A stretch of 27,165 nucleotides of DNA from contig JBJEQJ010000033.1 of assembly GCA_051881695.1 (NCBI GenBank), positions 1 to 27,165 on the forward strand, in the 5' to 3' direction. Below are positions 1 to 7,462 of this stretch, piece after piece. Origin of the DNA: CAYJFG01 sp051881695 (GTDB lineage: Bacteria; Bacillota; Clostridia; Oscillospirales; Acutalibacteraceae). The position numbers were made by a program, and so were the translations under genes. How positions within the stretch are numbered: the first letter of the stretch is position 1; each line of letters starts with the position of its first letter. The notes under the pieces are model-generated. The model did not search any database. It saw nothing but the letters and a program-made list of their open reading frames with translations, and was not told the origin of the DNA.

Positions 1-1
1 A

Positions 2-85
2 GGATTTTTTGGGCAAACCGGCGGAAAATATGCAAGCAAGATGTGCAAACAGCTTCTTTGCGTGATTTATTCAGTGGTTCCTTAA
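2..85 (+). CDS. possible C-terminal tail of an unidentified gene
   Basis: One of three short frames open from the left edge. It would end at a TAA at 83-85, 22 bases before the glycosylase start, which is a natural operon spacing. The 27 residues include a Gly-Gly-Lys-Tyr segment and a hydrophobic end, too little to name a family. Another frame runs open to 114 and would overlap the next gene, so the choice of frame is uncertain. Confidence 0.3.
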   Translation, partial: GFFGQTGGKYASKMCKQLLCVIYSVVP

Positions 86-107
86 GCTTAAGCAAGGGTG
101 AAAAACA

Positions 108-938
108 ATGGTAACAGAAAAATCAGGCGGAATTTACATAACAGATATTAAGGATTTAACTTTAAGCGAAACGCTCGACTGCGGGCAGTGCTTTCGCTGG
201 GAGGAACAGCCGGACGGCTCCTATAAAGGAACAGTAAGCGGAAAAACAGTAACCGTAAGCCTTGAAAACGGTTCACTGTTTATTAAAAATGCAGTAAAGC
301 AGGACTTTGACAGCATTTGGGCGGATTATTTTGACCTGAACCTTGATTACGGAAAAATAAGGCAGGAGCTTTCAAAAATTCACCCCACACTTAAAGCTGC
401 CGCAGCATACTGCCCCGGAATACGCATACTTAAACAGCCTCCGTTTGAGGCGCTGTGCTCGTTTATAATTTCTCAGAATAACAATATACCCAGGATTAAG
501 GGCATAATTAAAAGGCTGTGCGAAAACTTCGGACAGTTTAACGGCGAGGATTACAGCTTCCCCGCGCCGCAGGTTTTGGCTCAGCAAACGGTGGAAAGCC
601 TTTCTCCCCTCAGAAGCGGCTTTCGGGCAAAGTACCTTATTGACGCCGCAAAAAAGGTTGCCGCCGGAGAGATAGATTTAAAAAGAGCAGAAAAAATGCC
701 TCTTGAAGAGGCAAAAGAAATGCTTATGCAGATAAAGGGTGTAGGTCCTAAGGTTGCAGACTGCACATTGCTTTACGGACTGCACAGGCTTGAGTGCTTT
801 CCGCTTGACGTCTGGATGAAGCGTGCAATGAGCGTGCTTTTCCCGGAGCTTACTGCTAAAGACTTTGGAGAATACGCCGGCATAGCACAGCAGTATATTT
901 TCCATTACAGCAGAATGAACCCACAGCTTTTTGAATAA
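108..938 (+). CDS. ogg: OGG1-type 8-oxoguanine DNA glycosylase/AP lyase
   Basis: Base-excision repair enzyme expected to remove 8-oxoguanine from DNA and cut the abasic site. The 276 residues follow the OGG1 plan. An N-terminal domain contains CGQCFRW (residues 25-31). The HhH-GPD core follows, with FIISQNNNIPRI (119-130) matching the OGG1 FICSSNNNIARI-type helix. The helix-hairpin-helix GVGPKVADC (211-219) carries the catalytic lysine K215, and FPLDVW carries the conserved aspartate D234. The lysine at this place marks a bifunctional glycosylase/lyase rather than AlkA. No iron-sulfur cysteine cluster of the MutY/Nth kind is visible at the C-terminus. An AAGGGTG ribosome site sits about 8 bases before the ATG. 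The stop lies two bases from the stop of the convergent mtnN. The family and the catalytic residues are clear; the exact lesion preference is inferred. Confidence 0.93.
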   Translation: MVTEKSGGIYITDIKDLTLSETLDCGQCFRWEEQPDGSYKGTVSGKTVTVSLENGSLFIKNAVKQDFDSIWADYFDLNLDYGKIRQELSKIHPTLKAAAAYCPGIRILKQPPFEALCSFIISQNNNIPRIKGIIKRLCENFGQFNGEDYSFPAPQVLAQQTVESLSPLRSGFRAKYLIDAAKKVAAGEIDLKRAEKMPLEEAKEMLMQIKGVGPKVADCTLLYGLHRLECFPLDVWMKRAMSVLFPELTAKDFGEYAGIAQQYIFHYSRMNPQLFE

Positions 939-940
939 TG

Positions 941-1639
941 CTAAACGCTCTTAATAAACTCCATTAACACCGTTATGGTTTTTTGCGCCGCTATAATGCT
1001 GAACCTGTCATATTCCATAAAATTCTTTTCCTCAAAATCATCGGAAATACATCTTAAAACCGCAAACGGAACGCCGTTTCTGTAGCAGGTCTGTCCTACC
1101 GCACCGCCCTCCATTTCACAGGCAACGGCGCCAAAGCGGTCAAATATTTTCGCCCTTTTCTTCATACCTGCAACAAAAATATCTCCTGTTGCTATTCTAC
1201 CCTTTATCACCTTGGTATTTTCAAGCCTTTCACAAGCCTTTATAAGCTTCTCCGTCGTGTCTTCGTCGGCAGGTATTTCAATGCGCTGTTCATCTGCAAA
1301 GGTTATTTCTCCAAGACGGTCGCCCAGCGCCGTTACGTTCATATCGTGCTGAACTATATCCTCGGCTATTACTATATCGGCAATTCCGGCTTTGCTTGAA
1401 AGCGAGCCTGCTATGCCGCTGTTGATAATAACATCGGGCGAAAAGCGGTCTATAAGTATCTGTGTGCAGATTGCGGCGTTCACCTTACCCACGCCGCATT
1501 CAACGGCGATTATATCCTTGCCCTCTATTCTTCCGCAAACATATAACGCCCCGGCAAATTTATGCTCGGTTATATTCTGCATCCGCTTTTGCAGATTTTC
1601 AACCTCTATCTTCATAGCACATATAATTCCAATTTTCAT
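941..1639 (-). CDS. mtnN: 5'-methylthioadenosine/S-adenosylhomocysteine nucleosidase
   Basis: Cytosolic nucleosidase that cleaves the glycosidic bond of methylthioadenosine and S-adenosylhomocysteine. It serves methionine salvage, removal of SAH product inhibition, and the S-ribosylhomocysteine route to autoinducer-2. The 232 residues are the normal family length. Visible landmarks are GIICAM near the N-terminus with E12 as the expected acid, SGIAGSL (74-80), EMEGGAV (175-181) that holds the ribose, and CISDD with D200 matching the catalytic aspartate D197 of the E. coli enzyme. The start has an AAAGGAA ribosome site 7 bases upstream. It lies 67 bases downstream of rsmE on the same strand and probably shares its transcript, since no separate promoter stands out. 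Confidence 0.95.
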   Translation of the reverse strand: MKIGIICAMKIEVENLQKRMQNITEHKFAGALYVCGRIEGKDIIAVECGVGKVNAAICTQILIDRFSPDVIINSGIAGSLSSKAGIADIVIAEDIVQHDMNVTALGDRLGEITFADEQRIEIPADEDTTEKLIKACERLENTKVIKGRIATGDIFVAGMKKRAKIFDRFGAVACEMEGGAVGQTCYRNGVPFAVLRCISDDFEEKNFMEYDRFSIIAAQKTITVLMEFIKSV

Positions 1640-1706
1640 TTTAATTATTCCTTTCTGCCGGCGTTGCCGACATCTTTCCCTTTATAACAAGGGGAACTGA
1701 GAGAGA

Positions 1707-2432
1707 TCAGAAATTTCCGGTAATATACATTAGTATGGACATAGCTGCAATCGGCGCAGTTTCTGCACGGAGTATCCGCCTGCCGAGCGTTGCACACCTT
1801 GCACCTGCTTTTTCAAGCAGCTCTATCTCCTGCGGCGCAAAGCCGCCCTCGCTGCCTATAAACACAGCAATATTTTTATCTTTCTTTTCTATAAGCTCAC
1901 CTGTGCTTTTTCCTCCGCCTTCATAAAATACTATTGTTTTATCATAGCTGTCCAAAGCCTCTGCCGCCTGTTTAAGCGTCAGCACATTTGCAACCTGCGG
2001 AATTATCCCCCGGCGCGATTGCTGCGCTGCGCCTGTTGCTATTTTTTGCCATCGCTGCTGTTTTTTTATCTGCGCATTTTTATCGGGACGGGAAATACAT
2101 CTTTCGGTAATTACGGGAACAATATTATGTGCGCCCAGCTCTACTGCCTTTTGTATTACAAGGTCCATTTTATCTCCCTTTGTAAGCGCCGGAAAAAGCG
2201 TTACAGCTACGCTCGGCTCGTTTTCGCAGGGAAAGCTTTTTATAATATCAATCTCAACGCTTCGGTTGTCTATCCCGCTTATCACACCGTTGTGCTGTAC
2301 TCTGTTTTTATCGCATACCGTTATTTCCTCGCCCGGCTTCATCCTCAGCGATTTTATAATATGCTGCGCCTGCTCTCCCGTAAGCGTAATTTTATTTAAG
2401 CTTACCGCATCATCTGTAAAAAACCAAGCCAC
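1707..2432 (-). CDS. rsmE: 16S rRNA m3U1498 methyltransferase RsmE
   Basis: SPOUT-class methyltransferase that methylates N3 of U1498 in 16S rRNA using S-adenosylmethionine. The N-terminal PUA-like domain begins with a VAWFFTDD stretch. The C-terminal trefoil knot carries KAVELGAHNIVPV, GSEGGFAP and LGRRILRAETAP, the signature of the family. I chose the GTG at 2430-2432, giving 241 residues. It is preceded by AGGGGTG at proper spacing, and the protein then starts like other RsmE proteins. The longer frame back to a TTG at 2471 overlaps the -10 box of the likely promoter and would not be transcribed whole. The gene leads a two-gene unit with mtnN. Confidence 0.93.
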   Translation of the reverse strand: MAWFFTDDAVSLNKITLTGEQAQHIIKSLRMKPGEEITVCDKNRVQHNGVISGIDNRSVEIDIIKSFPCENEPSVAVTLFPALTKGDKMDLVIQKAVELGAHNIVPVITERCISRPDKNAQIKKQQRWQKIATGAAQQSRRGIIPQVANVLTLKQAAEALDSYDKTIVFYEGGGKSTGELIEKKDKNIAVFIGSEGGFAPQEIELLEKAGARCATLGRRILRAETAPIAAMSILMYITGNF

Positions 2433-2461
2433 AATATCACCCCTTCCGGCTTCTTCCTTTA

Positions 2462-2490
2462 ATAATATCAAACTGCGTTTTACAATGCAA
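2462..2490 (-). promoter_or_regulatory. sigma-A-type promoter for rsmE-mtnN
   Basis: TTGCAT at 2490-2485 and TATTAT at 2467-2462 are separated by exactly 17 bases on the minus strand, about 30 bases before the GTG chosen for rsmE. Good match by eye; not tested. Confidence 0.6.
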
Positions 2491-2536
2491 TAAAAATTTC
2501 TTAATCACCTTGTATCCATATACTTATAAAAATAGG

Positions 2537-2564
2537 TTGACAAATTTTCGCCATTTGTTATTAT
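2537..2564 (+). promoter_or_regulatory. sigma-A-type promoter for the CinA-domain gene
   Basis: A perfect TTGACA (2537-2542), a 16-base spacer and TATTAT (2559-2564), about 41 bases before the ATG at 2606. It is divergent from the rsmE promoter, so the region 2433-2605 is a divergent promoter region. Confidence 0.7.
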
Positions 2565-2605
2565 GTATTCTGTTGATGTATTTTTATTTGTAAAAAGGTG
2601 TTTTT

Positions 2606-3154
2606 ATGACAGTGATTACACTTGATGATTTTAACAGGCTTCTCGCACAGGATAATATACAGCCGGAAGCCATAAGCAATCTTACCGTTAAAGCTTTTAT
2701 TGAAAAAAAGCTTACTCTTGCAACGGCAGAAAGCTGCACCGGCGGATTAATATCTAAAATGATAACAGATATTCCCGGCGCTTCCGAGATGTTCGGCTGC
2801 GGAGTCTGCTCATATGCAAACAAAATAAAAGAAAAGCTTTTGTCCGTTGACGGCAATGTGCTTGATACCGTAGGCGCAGTATCGCCGCAGACAGCAATAC
2901 AGATGGCACAGGGCGTAAGAGAGCTTGCAGGCTCTGACGTGGGTATATCCACCACAGGCATTGCAGGGCCGGGCGGCGCATGCAAGGACAAGCCTGTCGG
3001 TCTTGTATATATGGCAGTAATCACAAAAGACTCCGCAAAATGCGTTAAAGCACTGCTCGGCGCACCCGACTTTGACAGAGCCGATATAAGAAAAACCGCC
3101 GCACAGCTGGCTCTTTATCTGGCATATAAGGCAGCAGAGCAAACCGAGCGTTAA
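2606..3154 (+). CDS. pncC: CinA C-terminal-type nicotinamide-nucleotide amidohydrolase
   Basis: Stand-alone CinA C-terminal domain of 182 residues, expected to deamidate nicotinamide mononucleotide to nicotinate mononucleotide in pyridine nucleotide repair. Family marks are TLATAESCTGG with the probable nucleophile serine, YANKIKEKLLSV, GAVSPQTA, and the glycine-rich STTGIAGPGG followed by KPVGLVY. The N-terminal MoaB-like domain of full CinA is absent. About 30 extra residues precede the domain. The ATG at 2606 has AAAGGTG 6 bases upstream and a consensus promoter before that. It stands alone between divergent and downstream units. The family is clear; the assignment to NMN deamidation follows from characterised relatives. 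Confidence 0.9.
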   Translation: MTVITLDDFNRLLAQDNIQPEAISNLTVKAFIEKKLTLATAESCTGGLISKMITDIPGASEMFGCGVCSYANKIKEKLLSVDGNVLDTVGAVSPQTAIQMAQGVRELAGSDVGISTTGIAGPGGACKDKPVGLVYMAVITKDSAKCVKALLGAPDFDRADIRKTAAQLALYLAYKAAEQTER

Positions 3155-3233
3155 TATGGCGATAATTTTAAATGAAATTTTACGCAAATTTTAATTAAAT
3201 TGTACCAATAGTATATTTATCTCAACTTTTCTA

Positions 3234-3262
3234 TTGATAAAATTGCAAATTTATGTTAAAAT
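3234..3262 (+). promoter_or_regulatory. sigma-A-type promoter for malQ-glgP
   Basis: TTGATA (3234-3239), 17 bases, TAAAAT (3257-3262). It would start transcription near 3269 and leave a leader of about 150 bases before the start codon at 3420. Confidence 0.55.
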
Positions 3263-3337
3263 TTTATACTGATGTTAATATGAAATAATCTGCGTGTTAC
3301 CAGACAAACAGGCAGACATTTAACAACGGTGATTATT

Positions 3338-3379
3338 AAAAAACAGGGTTACCGACCGTCTTTTTCCCTCCTGTTTTTT
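3338..3379 (+). terminator. terminator-like hairpin in the malQ-glgP leader
   Basis: AAAAAACAGG (3338-3347) pairs fully with CCTGTTTTTT (3370-3379), so the T tract forms the 3' side of the stem as in bidirectional intrinsic terminators. The loop is 22 bases. It lies after the likely promoter at 3234-3262 and before the start codon, so it may act as an attenuator. The alternative is a late terminator for the CinA-domain gene. Confidence 0.5.
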
Positions 3380-3419
3380 AGCAACGATATAAAAATTAAA
3401 TACGAATGGAGTTGGTTTT

Positions 3420-6400
3420 ATGGCAAGATGTGCAGGTATATTAATGCCTATTACATCCCTGCCCTCTCCGTACGGCATCGGCACCTTGGGTAAAGAGGCT
3501 TATGAATTTGCCGATATGCTCAAAATTGCAGGGCAGAAAATATGGCAGATTCTCCCTGTAGGTCCTACAAGTTACGGAGATTCACCCTATCAGTCATTTT
3601 CAACCTATGCAGGCAACCCGTATATGATTGACCTTGACACCCTTATTGAGGAGGGCTACCTTACCGCTGATGAGGTTAAAGCCCGCGACTGGGGAAGCAA
3701 CCCTACTGCCGTAGATTATGAAAAAATCTACAATGCCAGGTTCGATGTGCTTCACTTGGCTTTTGCGCATTTTAACAAGTGTGCAAAAAAGGAAGACGTT
3801 GACGGTTTTGAAGAATTTTCCAAGGACAACGGCTGGTGGCTTGACGACTACGCCCTTTATATGGCTGTTAAGAAAAGCTATAATGAGCTTGCCTGGACGC
3901 AGTGGCCGGACGAGGGCATACGCCTGAGGAAGCCAAAGGCGATAGCACAGTATAAAGAAAAGCTCGCCTATGAGATTGAGTTTTGGAAGTTTGTTCAGTA
4001 TTTGTTCTTTAAGCAGTGGAACAAGCTTAAAAGCTATGTAAACTCTTTGGGCATTTCCATTTTGGGAGATATTCCTATTTATGTTGCTATGGACAGTGCA
4101 GACACATGGGCAAACCCGGAGGTCTTCTGGCTTGATAAGGACAGAAACCCTGTGCGTGTTGCAGGCTGTCCGCCGGACTATTTCTCTGCAACAGGTCAGC
4201 TTTGGGGCAATCCGCTTTACAACTGGGATTATCTTAAAAAGACAAAGTATGACTGGTGGTTTAAGAGAATTGAGGGCAACTCAAAGCTGTTTGATATTAC
4301 AAGAATAGACCATTTCAGAGGCTTTGACTCCTACTATGCAATTCCGTACCCTGCCGAAAATGCCATAAACGGCGAGTGGATGGAGGGTCCCGGCATTAAA
4401 TTCTTTGAGCTTATGAAGAAAAAGCTTGGAGATGTTCCGATTGTTGCAGAAGATCTGGGACTGCTTACCCCCGGCGTTGAAAAGCTTTTGAAGGATTCGG
4501 GTTATCCCGGTATGAAGGTGCTTGAATTTGCCTTTGACAGCACAGAGGAAAACAACTATCTTCCGCATAATTATACTACCAACAGCGTTGTATACTCCGG
4601 CACACACGATAACGACACCATTATGGGCTGGTTTAATACGGCACAGCAAAAGGACATCGACTTTGCTGTTAAATATTGCAACCTTTCTGAAGAAGAGGGC
4701 TTTAACTGGGGCATTATCCGCACAGCATACGCAAGCGTGAGCGACTATGCCATTATCCAAATGCAGGACATTCTCGGACTTGGCTCCGAGGCAAGAACAA
4801 ACGTACCGTCTACACTCGGCGGCAACTGGGTTTGGAGAATAAAGAAGGGCGCCTTTTCTAAGAAGTTAGCATATAGATTAAGAAAAATGTCTAAAACTTA
4901 CGCTAGACTGGAGGAAGACGATACAATGGACGATAACAAAATACTTAACAACCTTGTTCAGACAGCCAAAAATTCTTTCTGTAAAAAAGTTGAAGAACTT
5001 ACACCTTCAGAATTACATTTAGTACTTGGCAAGGTTATGATGGGCGAGATTGCAGACAGATGGGAGAAAAGCCGTGAAAACCACGCAAACGCAAGAAGAG
5101 CGTATTATTTCTCTGCTGAATTCCTGATGGGACGTATGATGTACAACAACCTTTACTGTATGGGTATTCTCGACGAGGTTCAGGATATTCTCGGCAAAAA
5201 GGGAATTGACATCAACGTATTTGAGGATATTGACGACGCCGCTTTAGGTAACGGCGGTCTTGGCAGACTTGCCGCTTGCTTCTTAGACAGCGCCGCTACT
5301 CAGAACGTTCCTCTTGACGGATACGGAATCCGCTACAAATACGGTCTGTTTAAACAGCTTATTGAAAACGGCTATCAGGTAGAGGTTGCAGATGACTGGC
5401 AGCATTTCGGCGACCCGTGGTGCATAAGAAGAGAGGAAGACCTTGTTCAGGTTAAATTTGCTGACCAGACAGTAAACGCTGTTCCTTATGATATGGCAGT
5501 TATCGGCTACGGCACAGACAACATCAATACTCTTCGTCTGTGGCAGGCAGAGGCAGTAAACGACTTTAACTTCCTTGCATTTAACAACAGCAAGTATGAC
5601 GAGGCTGTAAGCGAGAAGAATGCCGCAGAGGATATTTCAAAGGTACTTTATCCTAACGACAACAGCTACGAGGGAAAGGTTCTCCGCTTAAAGCAGCAGT
5701 ATTTCTTCTGCAGTGCTTCATTACAGGATATTATCAAGAGATACAAGAAGAAAAACGGCGACGATTACAGCAATTTTGCACAGCACGCTGCTATTCAGCT
5801 TAACGATACACACCCGGTTGTTGCTATTCCTGAGCTTATAAGACTTCTCACAGCAGACGGACTTTCCTTTGACGAGGCATTTGAAATTGCACAAAAGACC
5901 TTTGCATATACAAACCACACCGTAATGGCAGAGGCTCTTGAAAAATGGAACATCGACCTTATGAAGAGCGTTATTCCGGAAATCTTTGCTATTATTGAGA
6001 AGATTAACGACCGTCTTGTTAAGGACTTAACAGCAAAGGGCGTTGACAAGCCTTCAAAGGACCGCAAGGCTTGCCTTGATAATATGAAGATTATAGACGG
6101 CGGCGTTGTTCATATGGCAAGACTTGCTATATATGCTTCAAGCTATACAAACGGTGTTGCATGGATTCACACAGAAATATTAAAGAACGATGTTCTGGCA
6201 GATTGGTACGAGCTTTATCCGGAGCGCTTCCAGAACAAGACAAACGGCATTACACAGCGCAGATGGTTAGGTCTTTGCAATCCGGAGCTTTCATCATTTA
6301 TCACAGAAAGAATCGGCGACGGCTGGCTGCGTAATTTAGATGAGCTTTCAAAGCTTAACGATATGCTCGACGACGCTACCGTTAAAGAGTTTAACGAGAT

Positions 6401-7304
6401 TAAGCTTGCTAAAAAGCAGGAGCTTGCAGCTTATATGAAGCATCACGACAACTTCGACGTAGACCCGAACTTTATATTCGACATTCAGGTTAAGCGTCTG
6501 CACGAATATAAAAGACAGCTTTTAAATGCTTTCTCTATTGTTGACATTTACTTCAAGCTTAAAAACGGCGAGCTTAAAAACTGGAACCCGACAGCGTTCA
6601 TCTTCGGCGCTAAGGCGGCTCCCGGTTATGCAAGAGCAAAGGCTATCATCAAGTTTATTAACGAGATTGCAAACCTTGTTAATAACGATCCTGATACTAA
6701 GGATAAGCTCAAGGTTATGTTTGTTTCTAACTACAATGTATCTTATGCCGAGAAGATTGTTACAGCTGCTGATATTTCCGAGCAGATTTCAACAGCCGGT
6801 ACCGAGGCTTCAGGTACAGGTAATATGAAGTTTATGTTAAACGGTGCAGTTACACTTGGAACATACGACGGCGCTAACGTAGAAATTGCACAGCAGGCAG
6901 GCGAAGAAAACGAGTACATCTTCGGCGCAAGAGTTGAGGATATTGCAAAGCTTGAAAAGGACGGCTATGATCCTAAGAAGATTTACGAGTCCAACCCCGA
7001 AATCAAGAAGGTTATCGACACATTAATCGACGGTACCTTTGACGACGGCGGCGCAAAGGGCGAGGGCAGCTTTGAGGAGCTTCACAATTCTCTTATCAAC
7101 GGCGCTTGCTGGCACGCAGCCGACCACTACTATCTGCTTTATGATCTGCCGTTATATGTTGAGGCTAAGATTAAAGCTAACAACGACTACAGCGACAGAA
7201 TCACCTTTGGCAGAAAGTGCTTAAAGAACGTTGCAAATGCCGGAAAGTTCTCCTCAGACAGAACAATCCTCCAGTATGCAGAAGAGCTGTGGAAAATTAA
7301 ATAA
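3420..7304 (+). CDS. malQ-glgP: 4-alpha-glucanotransferase (GH77)-glycogen phosphorylase (GT35) fusion
   Basis: One continuous 1294-residue frame with two complete enzymes. Residues 1 to about 498 are a GH77 amylomaltase, which transfers maltodextrin segments between glucans. They include ITRIDHFRGF with nucleophile D297, VAEDLG with acid/base E344 and SGTHDND with D397. Residues 503-1294 are a GT35 phosphorylase, which releases glucose-1-phosphate from the chain ends. They include GNGGLGRLAACFLDS and TEASGTGNMKF, whose lysine K1137 should hold pyridoxal phosphate. Each half has its usual stand-alone length, and there is almost no linker. The two reactions work together in turning maltodextrin or glycogen into glucose-1-phosphate. 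A strong internal ribosome site sits at the joint (see 4910-4928), so free phosphorylase may also be made. GGAG lies 8 bases before the first ATG. No stop or frameshift is seen. A fusion produced by loss of a stop codon is the simplest history. Confidence 0.93.
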   Translation: MARCAGILMPITSLPSPYGIGTLGKEAYEFADMLKIAGQKIWQILPVGPTSYGDSPYQSFSTYAGNPYMIDLDTLIEEGYLTADEVKARDWGSNPTAVDYEKIYNARFDVLHLAFAHFNKCAKKEDVDGFEEFSKDNGWWLDDYALYMAVKKSYNELAWTQWPDEGIRLRKPKAIAQYKEKLAYEIEFWKFVQYLFFKQWNKLKSYVNSLGISILGDIPIYVAMDSADTWANPEVFWLDKDRNPVRVAGCPPDYFSATGQLWGNPLYNWDYLKKTKYDWWFKRIEGNSKLFDITRIDHFRGFDSYYAIPYPAENAINGEWMEGPGIKFFELMKKKLGDVPIVAEDLGLLTPGVEKLLKDSGYPGMKVLEFAFDSTEENNYLPHNYTTNSVVYSGTHDNDTIMGWFNTAQQKDIDFAVKYCNLSEEEGFNWGIIRTAYASVSDYAIIQMQDILGLGSEARTNVPSTLGGNWVWRIKKGAFSKKLAYRLRKMSKTYARLEEDDTMDDNKILNNLVQTAKNSFCKKVEELTPSELHLVLGKVMMGEIADRWEKSRENHANARRAYYFSAEFLMGRMMYNNLYCMGILDEVQDILGKKGIDINVFEDIDDAALGNGGLGRLAACFLDSAATQNVPLDGYGIRYKYGLFKQLIENGYQVEVADDWQHFGDPWCIRREEDLVQVKFADQTVNAVPYDMAVIGYGTDNINTLRLWQAEAVNDFNFLAFNNSKYDEAVSEKNAAEDISKVLYPNDNSYEGKVLRLKQQYFFCSASLQDIIKRYKKKNGDDYSNFAQHAAIQLNDTHPVVAIPELIRLLTADGLSFDEAFEIAQKTFAYTNHTVMAEALEKWNIDLMKSVIPEIFAIIEKINDRLVKDLTAKGVDKPSKDRKACLDNMKIIDGGVVHMARLAIYASSYTNGVAWIHTEILKNDVLADWYELYPERFQNKTNGITQRRWLGLCNPELSSFITERIGDGWLRNLDELSKLNDMLDDATVKEFNEIKLAKKQELAAYMKHHDNFDVDPNFIFDIQVKRLHEYKRQLLNAFSIVDIYFKLKNGELKNWNPTAFIFGAKAAPGYARAKAIIKFINEIANLVNNDPDTKDKLKVMFVSNYNVSYAEKIVTAADISEQISTAGTEASGTGNMKFMLNGAVTLGTYDGANVEIAQQAGEENEYIFGARVEDIAKLEKDGYDPKKIYESNPEIKKVIDTLIDGTFDDGGAKGEGSFEELHNSLINGACWHAADHYYLLYDLPLYVEAKIKANNDYSDRITFGRKCLKNVANAGKFSSDRTILQYAEELWKIK
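4910..4928 (+). promoter_or_regulatory. internal ribosome binding site and ATG for the phosphorylase half
   Basis: GGAGGA at 4910-4915, a 10-base spacer, then ATG at 4926-4928 (codon 503, same frame as the fusion). This ATG is where an independent glycogen phosphorylase would begin. It looks like a retained intergenic ribosome site. Confidence 0.6.
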
Positions 7305-7326
7305 TATTTGTACTAAAAATTAATTA

Positions 7327-7360
7327 CGGCACACACGGAAGCTTCCGTGTGTGCCGTTTC
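7327..7360 (+). terminator. intrinsic terminator after malQ-glgP
   Basis: A perfect 30-base palindrome (7327-7356, half-site CGGCACACACGGAAG) followed by TTTCTTTG, starting 22 bases after the stop codon. Confidence 0.85.
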
Positions 7361-7400
7361 TTTGTCTATATTTGTTTTTTATTATCGTCTTTATATTACT

Positions 7401-7435
7401 AAAGCACAGGCGTACGCTGCGGCAGCCTGTGCTTT
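7401..7435 (-). terminator. terminator hairpin for the convergent ABC operon
   Basis: AAAGCACAGGC (7401-7411) and GCCTGTGCTTT (7425-7435) form an 11-bp stem with a 13-base loop, 28 bases past the DUF4340 stop on the minus strand. The T tract after it is broken (TTTAGTAATAT). Confidence 0.65.
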
Positions 7436-7462
7436 ATCACATTGGTAATTTTCTGTGGCTTT

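Noticed and set aside
4881..4925. Sequencing frameshift joining malQ and glgP
   Set aside because: The frame through the MalQ C-terminus (LRKMSKTYARL) fits the family, and the phosphorylase ATG is in the same frame, so no indel is needed. A base substitution error at the joint cannot be excluded without reads.
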